NCBI RefSeq assembly: GCF_019697375.1
Contig: NZ_JAHCDI010000004.1
Location: 4,513,324 to 4,577,323, forward strand
Direction of reading: 5' to 3'
Length of the DNA stretch: 64,000 nt
DNA from: Micromonospora tarapacensis
Lineage (GTDB): Bacteria; Actinomycetota; Actinomycetes; Mycobacteriales; Micromonosporaceae
The notes under the pieces were generated by a model. It did no database searches, was not told the origin of the DNA, and saw only the letters and a list, made by a program, of their open reading frames with translations. Position numbers and translations under genes: made by a program. Shown here piece by piece: positions 29,832-37,448 of the stretch (its first letter is position 1; every line of letters starts with the position of its first letter).

Positions 29832-30374
29832 TTGACCGGGGCGGCGGGCACACGGCACCCGACCGGAGTCTCTGTCCGGAATGGACCTCGCTACACTCCG
29901 CCCGGTGATCAACAAGAGATCGTCTCCGAGCACCGCTGGTACCGGGTGCCGGTGCGGCCGGGTCAGGAGCTACGCGCCTCGGTCAGCGTGGCGCTCGACC
30001 GGCCGGTCAACCGCGACCACGGCGTACTGCTGCGGGCCACCGCCACCGACGGCCGGGAACTCGTCCGGGGGGTGGACGCCGGCAGCGGGCGCACCGACGT
30101 CGTCTCGGCCGGCCTGCGCTGGTCGGCCGCCGAAAACGACGGCGACGCCGGCCGCGACGCCGACGCGACGCCGACTCCGGCGGCCAGCGCGCCTCCGGCC
30201 GTCACCACCGTCGGCCTCGTGGTCAGCAACATGTTCTCGCCCCGCGGCTGGCTGCCCGACGCCGGCTCCCGCTGGATCTGGACCACCGCCGGCGGCGTAC
30301 TGGCCGGGGTGGCCGGCGTGGTCGGCTTCGCCCTCACCCGCCGCCCTGCCACCCGGCGCGCCCCCATCGGGTGA
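29832..30374 (+). pseudogene. probable remnant of a membrane-anchored secreted protein
   Basis: The frame encodes a credible C-terminal half: RWYRVPVRPGQELRASVSVALDR resembles the binding-module region of secreted actinobacterial proteins, and a single membrane helix (WIWTTAGGVLAGVAGVVGFAL) followed by Arg-rich residues ends it. There is no ATG or GTG with a ribosome binding site; only a TTG at 29832 lies close, and no signal peptide is encoded. The first 50 bases after the lipoprotein stop hold two 17-bp direct copies of GCGTCCGGGCGTTGACC (29798 and 29821). I read this as a gene that has lost its 5' part. Confidence 0.45.
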
Positions 30375-30434
30375 GCTTCTGCATCAGGAGCGGGCGATCG
30401 CCAGGCCTCGCCGGCCACCGTACGGAAGCCCCGA

Positions 30435-30480
30435 ATCTTGGTACGAAACTGCCCCTGGAAGGGCCGTTCCGTACCAAGAT
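30435..30480. terminator. long terminator-like hairpin between convergent genes
   Basis: ATCTTGGTACG (30435-30445) and CGTACCAAGAT (30470-30480) pair perfectly; the inner 24 bases extend the stem with mismatches (GAA/TTC and CCC/GGG). It lies between the convergent remnant and DUF4132 genes. Confidence 0.6.
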
Positions 30481-30490
30481 CGCGGGAGCT

Positions 30491-32917
30491 TCATGCCACG
30501 GCGGACCTGATCTGTTGGTTGATCGTCGGGTCGGTGATCTCGGCGTCCTTCGCCAGCAGCATCGCCTTGCTGAGGATGACGGCGAGCATGCCGTCACCCT
30601 GGAACGGCAGGAACGGCTGCTCGCCCGTCCGGCCCGCGCCCCGGTCCGGCACGATGCAGAGATACTCGTCGTTCGGGCTCATCAGGATGTTGCCTGACCC
30701 CAGGTGGATCCGGTACGTCCGCAGGTCGCCGTCGACCACCAGGAACCGGCCGTCGATGCGGGCCCGCCGCCCCACCGCCAGCCGGGGCAACAGCCGGGCC
30801 AGCAGCTCGCGCCGGGTCTCGGCGGTCGCGGACAGCTCCCCGAAGCTGTACGACGCCCAGTAGTCCCGGAATCGGCCCTGCGGGCCCCCGTCCGACCAGG
30901 TCGGATCGTTGCCGACGCTGGCCACCCCGACGAACAGGTCCACGTCCCGCATGATCTCGCTGAACACCAGCGGCGGAATCCGGTCCAGCGGCAACGGGTC
31001 GGCCGGTGCGGTGCCCGTCCACCGCTGTGACGTGTAGCCGCCGCCGGAGGCGTGCGAGGTGTTCTGCGCGGCGGCGATCGGATAGAAGCGCACCTGGTCG
31101 GTGACCAGCCGCAGGTACGACCCGCTCTCGGTGGTGTCCGCGGCCCAGTCGTCGCCGATCCCCTCCACCCAGTACTCGGCGCGCAGGCCCCACCCGGGCA
31201 GCTCGCGCAGGGTGGGCGGGTAGGCGTCGTCGACCATCAGCCGGAGCCGGTCGGTCCAGCCCCGGATCGCGGCCAGCGCATGATACTGATGCTGGCGCAG
31301 GATGTGCCCGGCGAACCGGTTGGAGTACGTGCCGGTGGCCTCCTCGGCGGAGGTGAGCAGGTAGACCTCCCGATGCGCCTGCTTGAACGGCTGGACGACG
31401 TGGTGCCGCTCCAACCACTCTCGCCAGCCGACGACCTCCGGCACCGGCCGGCCGATCGGGTGCCAGATCCGCACCTCGGCGTCGTCGCCGGCGGTCACCG
31501 GAGTGTCGTCCATGGTCCACAGCGAGCCGTCGGCCCAGCCGCAGGGCACCCCGTCGACCAGCCAGACCAGCCGGCGGGCCAGCGCGCCGACCAGTGGGTG
31601 ATCCAGGTAGCGCTGCCGCCACGCGACGAGTGTCCAGTGCCGCTGGGCCAGGAAGAGCCGGTCCAGCCGGGCCGCCTGGGCGGCCAGCATGCCGGTGACC
31701 TCCTTGGCGAGGCCCTTCAGGTCGGCCAGCTGCGCCGCGTGCTCGCGGCGTACCGTCGCCGGTGGGCTCTTCACCTGCCGGCCGGACTCGTTGTGCCAGA
31801 CGACGGTGGGGCCGGTGGGGCCGACCAGCAGCTCGGCGCGGCAGCCGCCGAGGGTCACCTCGTGCCGGCCCACCCCGGTCAGGCCGTAGTCCGGGACGGC
31901 CAACTCCTCGATCTCGTCCCGGCTGATGCCGAGCGCGGTGGCGCGGGCGTCGAGCGCCTTGTCGATCTCGTTGCGGGTGCCCTTGTAGGTGACCCGGGCC
32001 GACAGCCGGGCGAGCTGCGCCAGCGCCGCCTCGCCGTCGAGCCGCCCGAGCACCCCGACCGCCGCGTTCGCCACCTTCGGGCAGGCCGGCCCGATGCCGG
32101 GCAGCCGGCGCAGCATCGCCTCGGCCAGGCCACCGATCCGGCGTACCTGCTCCGGCGCCGGTCCGGTCCGCGCGACCAGCCAGAGCAGGCCGCGCAGCAG
32201 ATCCGCGTTGACCGACGTCGGCGGCTCGTGCGGAGTACGGGTGGCGGCGGCAAGCCAGCGACCGAGGACCTCCCTCGTCTCGGCCGGGTCGATCGCGGTG
32301 AGCAGCCGGGACGCATCGGACGACCAGCGGACCGTCGGCCGGGCCGTGGCGGCGGTGCAGGCGTGGCCGACCAGCCGCCGCCACGCCGGGTCGAGGGTGG
32401 GCAGCTCGGTGCGGATCTGCCGGGCCCACGGGTCCTTCGGGTCGAGCTGCGGGCCGGAAGTTTCGAACATCAGCTGCCGCAGCCGTTGGCTCTCGTTGGC
32501 GCGGTCGACCAACACCTCCACCAGCTCGGCGGTGAGCGGACCGGCGGCGATCATCCCGCGCGCCACAATCTCCAGCGCGGTCGGCGACAACGAGTACGGC
32601 TCCTCGACGGCGTACGCGGCGAGATCCTGGAGTTGCTCCGGCGTCAGGTCGGCGGGCAGCCGGCGGGCCAACTGCCCGATCAGCTCCAGCGCCGGCCAGG
32701 TCCGGGTCCGGTCCCGGCGATGGACGGCGACCATGGCCTGCACCAGCCGGGCGACGTCGGGCCGGGACAGCGGGCGCAGCGCGGCGCGTACCTCCGGGTT
32801 GTCCCGGCACAGCCGGGCCTGCGCGTAGAGGTGACCGGCCAGTGCCGGCAAGTCGGCGGCGGCGACCAGGTCACGCACCCGGATGACGTGCCAGGTGGCG
32901 TCGGTGGTGGTGGTCAT
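30491..32917 (-). CDS. DUF4132 domain protein
   Basis: An 808-residue protein. The N-terminal two thirds are Leu/Ala/Arg-rich helices that look like a helical-repeat scaffold. Residues from about 590 on show the DUF4132 core, ending EYLCIVPDRGAGRTG, PFQGDGMLAVILSKAMLLA and ITDPTINQQI. DUF4132 occurs in MolR-like and WGR-linked proteins of unknown biochemical role. The ATG overlaps the stop of the upstream gene (TGATG), so it is translationally coupled to the small protein ending in Gly-Gly, and the two probably work together. No signal peptide or membrane helix is visible. Confidence 0.8.
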   Translation of the reverse strand: MTTTTDATWHVIRVRDLVAAADLPALAGHLYAQARLCRDNPEVRAALRPLSRPDVARLVQAMVAVHRRDRTRTWPALELIGQLARRLPADLTPEQLQDLAAYAVEEPYSLSPTALEIVARGMIAAGPLTAELVEVLVDRANESQRLRQLMFETSGPQLDPKDPWARQIRTELPTLDPAWRRLVGHACTAATARPTVRWSSDASRLLTAIDPAETREVLGRWLAAATRTPHEPPTSVNADLLRGLLWLVARTGPAPEQVRRIGGLAEAMLRRLPGIGPACPKVANAAVGVLGRLDGEAALAQLARLSARVTYKGTRNEIDKALDARATALGISRDEIEELAVPDYGLTGVGRHEVTLGGCRAELLVGPTGPTVVWHNESGRQVKSPPATVRREHAAQLADLKGLAKEVTGMLAAQAARLDRLFLAQRHWTLVAWRQRYLDHPLVGALARRLVWLVDGVPCGWADGSLWTMDDTPVTAGDDAEVRIWHPIGRPVPEVVGWREWLERHHVVQPFKQAHREVYLLTSAEEATGTYSNRFAGHILRQHQYHALAAIRGWTDRLRLMVDDAYPPTLRELPGWGLRAEYWVEGIGDDWAADTTESGSYLRLVTDQVRFYPIAAAQNTSHASGGGYTSQRWTGTAPADPLPLDRIPPLVFSEIMRDVDLFVGVASVGNDPTWSDGGPQGRFRDYWASYSFGELSATAETRRELLARLLPRLAVGRRARIDGRFLVVDGDLRTYRIHLGSGNILMSPNDEYLCIVPDRGAGRTGEQPFLPFQGDGMLAVILSKAMLLAKDAEITDPTINQQIRSAVA

Positions 32918-33312
32918 CAGCCACCGACCAGCGGGACGAGCTTGAGGAAGGTGACCTCGGTGTCGCGGCACAGGTCGACCTCGTCGTCCAGCTCCTCGAC
33001 CTGCCGGTCGCCGACCAGCACCACGAAGCCGTTGCGGCCGAACGCCTCCTCGGCGAGGGCCACCTGCCGCTCCGCGGAGACCCGGCGGCGCGGCTGCTCG
33101 GCCGGGTCACCGTTGAGCGCCCGCTCGGTCGAGGTGGGCTGCACCAGCAGCCGACGCGGCGCCGGAGTGGCGGCGTTGTACTCGGCCACCTCCTGGTGGA
33201 TCCGCCGCCGGATCAGCTCGCGCAGTGTCAGCCGCTCCTCGAAAATCCGCAGAGCCCACCCGGGGGTACGAGCACCAGCCGTGCTCTCGTCTACAAAGGT
33301 CACCGCCGCCAT
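32917..33312 (-). CDS. small protein with beta-grasp-like C-terminus ending in Gly-Gly (candidate ubiquitin-like protein)
   Basis: A 131-residue protein. Residues 1-60 have short strands and an amphipathic helix (TLRELIRRRIHQEVAEYN). The C-terminal part reads FVVLVGDRQVEELDDEV, then DTEVTFLKLVPLVGG, ending exactly at Gly-Gly. The hydrophobic strand followed by a terminal GG resembles the MoaD/ThiS/ubiquitin tail that E1-like enzymes activate. The assignment rests on pattern only. It is coupled to the DUF4132 gene by a one-base overlap. No E1, JAB or deubiquitinase-like gene lies nearby in the window. If the tail is not functional, it is simply a DUF4132 partner. Confidence 0.6.
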   Translation of the reverse strand: MAAVTFVDESTAGARTPGWALRIFEERLTLRELIRRRIHQEVAEYNAATPAPRRLLVQPTSTERALNGDPAEQPRRRVSAERQVALAEEAFGRNGFVVLVGDRQVEELDDEVDLCRDTEVTFLKLVPLVGG

Positions 33313-33350
33313 GCCGCGGGAGTCTAGGCATGCCCCCCGACACCCGCGCC

Positions 33351-34796
33351 CTAGTCCAGTGCGAAGGTCGCCGAGGCGCGCCCGGTAGCGTCCGGCACGG
33401 CTTCGAGGTAGAGCAGCCCTTCGCGGTGGCGGACGTACTGGCCGGGGAAGTTGACCGACTCCAGCGACACCTTCGCCGCGTCGGCCAGACCGGCCCGGCG
33501 GTTGAACGTCGCGTCCTGCCGGAACAGGCTGGACCCGTCGTTGCGCTCCACCCAGAGCTGGTGGTTACGGTGCCGCAGGTGGTAACCGGGATAGTTGGTC
33601 GACTCCAGCGAGATCGCCGAGGAGTTCGACAGGCCGGCGACGATCCGGAACTGCGAGTCGGCCAGGTTGGTGACGTTCGGCTCCAGCCGGACCCGGAACT
33701 CCCAGTGCCGCAGGTAGCGGTCCGGCTGGTCGTGCGAGCGCAGCCGGACCGGGGTGGCGCCGTCCGGCACCGGTACGCCGAAGTTCGGGGTGCCGTCGGC
33801 GTTCCAGTAGATCCGCTGGAGACGGGTCCGCCGGTTCGGGTCGCTGAGCGGGTCGTAGCCGTTGCCGAGGTACCGCTCGTAGTTGCGGGAGTGGTAGACG
33901 ATCACGTCGCTGCCGTCCTCGGCGACGGTGAACGAGTTGTGGCCGGGCCCGTACTGGCCGGTCCGGCCGTCGCTGGCCAGCACCGGCGTGGCGCGCTTGC
34001 TCCACGACGCCGGGTTGAGCAGGTTGCTGCCGGCCGCGGCGGTGAGTAGGCCGACGGCGTAGCTCGCATCGGTGGCGCTCGCCGAATAGGTCATGAAGAC
34101 CCGGCCGTTTCGGATCAGCACCGCCGGTCCCTCGTTCACCCGGTAACCCCGGGTCTCCCAGGCGTACGTGGGGGTGGCGATCAGCGCCGGGGTGCCTGCG
34201 TACGTCCACGGGTTGACCGCGCGGGCCAGGTAGATGTTCGAGTTGCTGCCGGCGTACTCCGCCCAGGCCAGATAACGCTGTCCGTTGTGGACGAAAGTGG
34301 TCGCGTCGAGCGAGAAGCTGCCGCGGGCCGGCTGGAGCTGCCCCTTCTCGACCCACGGCCCGTCGAGGGGGTTCGCGGCGCTGCTCTCCAGCACGTACGG
34401 CCGGATGGCCCAGATGTCCTCGGTCCGACCGGCGGCGAAGTAGACGTACCACCTGCCGTCGATACGGTGGATCTCCGGAGCCCAGATGTGTGCGCCCATC
34501 TCGCCGCTGCCGTGCCGGCGCCAGATCACCCGCTCGGTGGCGGTCGCGAGGCCCTGGAGGGTGGTGGCACGGCGCAGCACGATCCGGTCGTACTCCGGCA
34601 CCGTCGCGGTGAAGTAGTAGTAGCCGTCGGTGTGCCGGTAGATGTGCGGGTCGGCGCGCTGCTCGGCCAACGGGTTGGTGAACGTGACGGCGGCGGCCCA
34701 CGCCGGGGCGGCCGGTCCCACCAGGGCGGCGGTCGCCGCCATCATCAGGGCGGCGATCGCGGCCATCGGTCTCCTGCGGTGGAGCGTCAGTCGCAT
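33351..34796 (-). CDS. secreted GH43 exo-arabinofuranosidase with CBM42 domain
   Basis: A 481-residue secreted enzyme. A basic, hydrophobic signal peptide ends AWA-A near residue 34. The GH43 five-blade propeller starts FTNPLAEQRADPHIYRH (catalytic Asp49) and includes HIWAPEIHRIDGRWYVYF. The last 140 residues form an AbfB/CBM42 trefoil with three repeats (DRYLRHWEFRV; YPGYHLRHRNHQLWV; FPGQYVRHREGLLYL) that bind arabinose side chains. The same architecture is known for exo-1,5-alpha-L-arabinofuranosidases such as the Streptomyces avermitilis enzyme, so arabinan or arabinoxylan is the likely substrate. ATG follows AGGTGA. A LacI-type operator lies 46 bases upstream. Confidence 0.88.
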   Translation of the reverse strand: MRLTLHRRRPMAAIAALMMAATAALVGPAAPAWAAAVTFTNPLAEQRADPHIYRHTDGYYYFTATVPEYDRIVLRRATTLQGLATATERVIWRRHGSGEMGAHIWAPEIHRIDGRWYVYFAAGRTEDIWAIRPYVLESSAANPLDGPWVEKGQLQPARGSFSLDATTFVHNGQRYLAWAEYAGSNSNIYLARAVNPWTYAGTPALIATPTYAWETRGYRVNEGPAVLIRNGRVFMTYSASATDASYAVGLLTAAAGSNLLNPASWSKRATPVLASDGRTGQYGPGHNSFTVAEDGSDVIVYHSRNYERYLGNGYDPLSDPNRRTRLQRIYWNADGTPNFGVPVPDGATPVRLRSHDQPDRYLRHWEFRVRLEPNVTNLADSQFRIVAGLSNSSAISLESTNYPGYHLRHRNHQLWVERNDGSSLFRQDATFNRRAGLADAAKVSLESVNFPGQYVRHREGLLYLEAVPDATGRASATFALD

Positions 34797-35128
34797 GTCT
34801 CGTCACCTCTCGTCACCGCAGTCCGTACCGCGCTACCGAATTGATAGCGTTAACATCCCTGCACCGTCAAGAGATCGACACTTGAGAGTATTCAGCCGGT
34901 AACATCTTCGTCGGCCGATTCACGCTTCGTGGCTCGCGCCGAGGACGCCGCCTGAGGGCGCAATCACCTGATCGCAGTGCCGCTCGGATCCGCTCAGGCG
35001 GTCGCGCCGCCGTCGATGGCGATCGACGTCCGCCACGTGCCACCGGCTGAGCCTCGGACGCCTGATGGAAAAATGATCAAGGATGAATCCTGGATCATTC
35101 GAGAACCCACCCTTGACCTGCTGCTTTG
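34797..35128. other. intergenic region left of the integrated element
   Basis: Beyond the operator at 34842-34855 this 332-base stretch has no credible gene. It is the chromosomal DNA that lay just downstream of the tRNA-Ala 3' end before integration. Short open frames here contain only translated tRNA sequence. Confidence 0.5.
34842..34855. promoter_or_regulatory. LacI-family operator upstream of the arabinofuranosidase gene
   Basis: TGATAGCGTTAACA matches the near-palindromic, CG-centred operators bound by LacI-family sugar regulators in actinobacteria. It lies 46 bases before the ATG. Control by an arabinose- or arabinan-responsive LacI protein is inferred; no lacI gene is in the window. 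Confidence 0.6.
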
Positions 35129-35156
35129 TGGTGGAGCTGAGGGGATTTGAACCCCT
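35129..35156. repeat. attL core
   Basis: Twenty-eight bases identical to the 3' end of the tRNA-Ala gene (CCA, acceptor strand and T-arm, minus-strand sense). Identity to 47595-47622 stops exactly at both ends (35128 G against T; 35157 T against G). Confidence 0.93.
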
Positions 35157-35610
35157 TACACCCACGGTGACGAGCGAACATCATCAATCGGACCGATCGA
35201 CGCTCCGACCAGCGCGGGATCTGCTGACGCCTGCCAACGTTTGTCGCCGTTGGCTGCTCTCGGTTGTACCGGATCTGTACCGGATGATCTTGCCGCTCCC
35301 GACCGATCCGGCGCGTCCGGCGGCTACTCGAAGAGACCGACCACGCTGACCACGGCGCCAGACACACTTCCAGCGGTATTGATCTAGACCGGGGGCGTAA
35401 TCGATCAAACCGGACGGCTGCGGCTCCGAGCTGCTGCTACGCCTGAGATGGATGGTCAACGATGGTCGTCGTTGGCTCTCATTGAACGGCCTGGGCACGG
35501 CATGATCTTGCGAGCGCTAGCCACCAACCGACGACGAGATCCGAACCGTCGGGTGCACGATCGAGCCCGCATCATCCGTACCCTCAGTCTGGACCGCAGG
35601 AGGGAACGAC
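35157..35610. other. non-coding left end of the element
   Basis: No credible gene is seen in these 454 bases. They contain the long direct repeat shared with the right end (35265-35293) and, beyond it, a TTGATC/GATCAA inverted pair around 35387-35416. A promoter for the TIR gene should lie in the last 100 bases, but no clear -35/-10 pair was found. Confidence 0.45.
35265..35293 (+). repeat. left copy of end-proximal repeat (candidate integrase arm site)
   Basis: TGTACCGGATCTGTACC (35265-35281), then four bases, then GATCTTGC. The same 17-mer, spacing and octamer occur at 47536-47564. The 17-mer itself contains TGTACC twice, eleven bases apart, about one helical turn. It lies 108 bases inside attL. 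Confidence 0.6.
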
Positions 35611-36468
35611 TTGAAGATCTTTATCTCTTGGAGTGGCGAACCGAGCCGCCAGGTGGCTCGGGCATTGCGGGAGTGGCTCGGCGTGGTCGTCCAGCATGTT
35701 GAGCCCTGGATGTCCGACGAAGAGATCCAAAGCGGTACGAGATGGAACGATTCCATCGCTCACTCGCTCGACGCAACTAACTTCGGGATTGTTTGCGTGA
35801 CACGGATGAACCAAGCTGCCCCATGGCTGATGTTCGAAGCTGGCGCTCTTGCTAAGGGCTTAGAACGGGCGCGGGTCGTCCCTCTCTGCATTGACCTGGA
35901 ACCGTCGGACATTACCTCGCCGTTGCAGGCTTTCCAAGCACGAAAGCTGGACAAGGAGGGCTTGCGCCGTCTTGTTTACGAGCTGAGCGAGCTTGCCGAA
36001 CACCCGAGATTGCGGGAAAGCATCGATACCTTGTTCGAGGCAATGTGGCCACAGCTCGAACGGGCAGTATCCCAAGCATCGACTGCGGCGGTATCTCCGG
36101 GCAAACCTCGGCGCTCCTCAGAAGACATGCTTGCCGAGCTAGTAACCCGGGTGCGCAATATTGAACGAGATATCGAACACCGAGATTCGGCTGCACGGTC
36201 GGACGCTATTGCGTTAGCGCAACGCGCCGACCAGGCTTACCAGGCCATGGAGAGAGCACGACAGGAGGCGGCCACCGCTGCAGCACATGCTCATCACGCG
36301 CTAGATGCTAATAGGGATGCAGAGGCAAGAGCAGCCCTCCTTGAGAAGCAGTTCGCAGAGTCCCAAGCTTTGGCCAACGAACTGAAAGCGAGGCTGGCGC
36401 ATCACGAACAGCGCCTGAAGGAGGCGAAACGCAAAATGCACGAGGCCCAGGAAGAGGCGTCGAAGTAA
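35611..36468 (+). CDS. TIR-domain protein with C-terminal coiled coil
   Basis: A 285-residue protein. Residues 1-160 form a bacterial TIR domain: KIFISWSG at the first strand, VVVQHVEPWMSDEEIQSGTRW, then FGIVCVTRMNQAAPWLMFEAGAL, where Glu76 fits the catalytic Glu of TIR NADases. Residues 170-285 are a charged, Ala/Glu/Arg-rich coiled coil. TTG at 35611 is preceded by an ideal AGGAGG, seven bases away, so the rare start looks real. G+C is much lower than in neighbours, indicating separate acquisition. TIR proteins of this kind serve in anti-phage NAD depletion or signalling; a defence cargo role is inferred. No partner sensor gene is adjacent. Confidence 0.85.
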   Translation: MKIFISWSGEPSRQVARALREWLGVVVQHVEPWMSDEEIQSGTRWNDSIAHSLDATNFGIVCVTRMNQAAPWLMFEAGALAKGLERARVVPLCIDLEPSDITSPLQAFQARKLDKEGLRRLVYELSELAEHPRLRESIDTLFEAMWPQLERAVSQASTAAVSPGKPRRSSEDMLAELVTRVRNIERDIEHRDSAARSDAIALAQRADQAYQAMERARQEAATAAAHAHHALDANRDAEARAALLEKQFAESQALANELKARLAHHEQRLKEAKRKMHEAQEEASK

Positions 36469-36486
36469 CCGCCGCCCCAGCGCATT

Positions 36487-36633
36487 CTCGCCATCCCGTC
36501 GGCCTTCGTCCGCACACCGTGGAGTGGGTGGGGCCTGCCTGGTCAAGGTGGAGCACCCAGCGGCTGAACGACCTTGACCAGGCAGGCCCCACCCACTCGG
36601 CTCTGCCCGGACGAAGGTTGTCGGGATGGCGCC
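36487..36633. repeat. very long inverted repeat, 28-bp perfect inner stem
   Basis: Arms 36522-36549 and 36571-36598 are perfectly complementary over 28 bases around a 21-base loop. The pairing extends outward for another 35 bases on each side (36487-36521 with 36599-36633) with 24 of 35 matches, including CCATCCCG and CCTTCGTCCG. Total arm length is 63 with 52 pairs. It could be a single-strand origin for rolling-circle replication, a bidirectional terminator or a non-autonomous element; the sequence alone does not decide. Confidence 0.85.
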
Positions 36634-36692
36634 ACCATCCCAGAGCGCCCGAGCACCCCGCCGGAGGCACTGCTCTTGTGACTCTCCGACAG

Positions 36693-36734
36693 GAAGCCCC
36701 GGACCTGCCATCGACCATGGCGGCCCGGGGCTTC
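36693..36734 (-). terminator. terminator-like hairpin after the kinase gene
   Basis: GAAGCCCCGG (36693-36702) and CCGGGGCTTC (36725-36734) pair perfectly with a 22-base loop; read on the minus strand it lies downstream of the kinase stop. On the plus strand TTCG-rich sequence follows. Confidence 0.55.
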
Positions 36735-36885
36735 TTCGTATGTCGCGCCGCCGGCGGGCTGGAACCGACGACGCCGTGGCCGAAGGCCTAAGGCGTCGGC
36801 GGCGGCCGGCAGGCCCGGCCCTGGTTCGGCGGCGCGAGCGGCCTGCGAAGCGGGCCGCCTTGATCTCGTACAGAAAGTTCTCACA

Positions 36886-37446
36886 TCATCCGCGTGCTGC
36901 GCTGCGGCGACTCAGCTGCCGACTGGACACTGCCCTATGGATTAAACCCGCTGCGTCTGCTGGTGAGACAGCCGCTGTATCAATCGTCAGATCGGCGTTG
37001 TCCAGTCGTTCGGTCTCGTCCCATGCCCGAAGCCTGGCGGATGTGTCCCCTGTCGCTCGCTCGGCAATCCGTGTAGCGGCAGTCTGCCGGTCTGACCAGA
37101 GCTGCACGACCACCCAACTGATTTCTGGCGCTCCCCGTGTGACGGCATCCACCGCCGCCACCTGACCGAGGTGGACGACAGGGACCGTGCCTTCCTCAGT
37201 CCTCACGAGTGATGGGCGATCAACCACGTACACGGCACCGTACCGTGCGTTCTCCCAGAGAATCGAACCGGCTTCCTTGAGGCGTGCCAGGTGTTCGAGC
37301 GTCGTCATCCGATACCCGGTTACTCGCCCTGGGCCGACCTTCAAGCGCTGGAAGTGTCGATAGCGGGGATCTAACTCGCACAGAGCAGCGGTGACGGTGT
37401 CCTTCCCCGATGCGGGAGGCCCGTACAGCACGAGGCCGTAGCGCAT
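36886..37446 (-). CDS. guanylate-kinase-like P-loop nucleotide kinase
   Basis: A 186-residue protein starting MRYGLVLYGPPASGKDT with Walker A at residues 9-17. The FQRLKVGPGRVTGYRM segment and the ILWENARYGAVYVVDRP stretch resemble the GMP-binding region of guanylate kinases, though the classical two-Arg signature is altered. ATG at 37446 lies two bases after the GntR-kinase stop with GGTGAG just upstream, so the two genes form one operon. Substrate is unknown. Phosphorylation of a nucleotide, drug or signalling molecule is possible; a role in host metabolism seems unlikely given its mobile setting. Confidence 0.7.
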   Translation of the reverse strand: MRYGLVLYGPPASGKDTVTAALCELDPRYRHFQRLKVGPGRVTGYRMTTLEHLARLKEAGSILWENARYGAVYVVDRPSLVRTEEGTVPVVHLGQVAAVDAVTRGAPEISWVVVQLWSDRQTAATRIAERATGDTSARLRAWDETERLDNADLTIDTAAVSPADAAGLIHRAVSSRQLSRRSAARG

Positions 37447-37448
37447 GC

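Larger units (their letters stand above)
36469..36885. other. non-coding region between convergent TIR and kinase genes
   Basis: These 417 bases hold the very long hairpin at 36487-36633 and a terminator-like hairpin at 36693-36734. The short open frames across the hairpin read the same Pro/Gly-rich sequence on both strands, as expected of an inverted repeat, and are not genes. Confidence 0.55.

Noticed and set aside
35129..35156. A second tRNA gene at attL
   Set aside because: Only the 28-base 3' fragment is present; no anticodon or D-arm follows, so it is an attachment-site remnant.
34920..35367. Small ORFs around attL
   Set aside because: They translate the tRNA 3' fragment (GSNPLSST-type peptides) and have no start signals or protein-like composition.
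36301..36884. Overlapping minus-strand ORFs of about 110-136 codons at the long hairpin
   Set aside because: They are mirror readings of the inverted repeat and of the TIR coiled coil, without ribosome binding sites.
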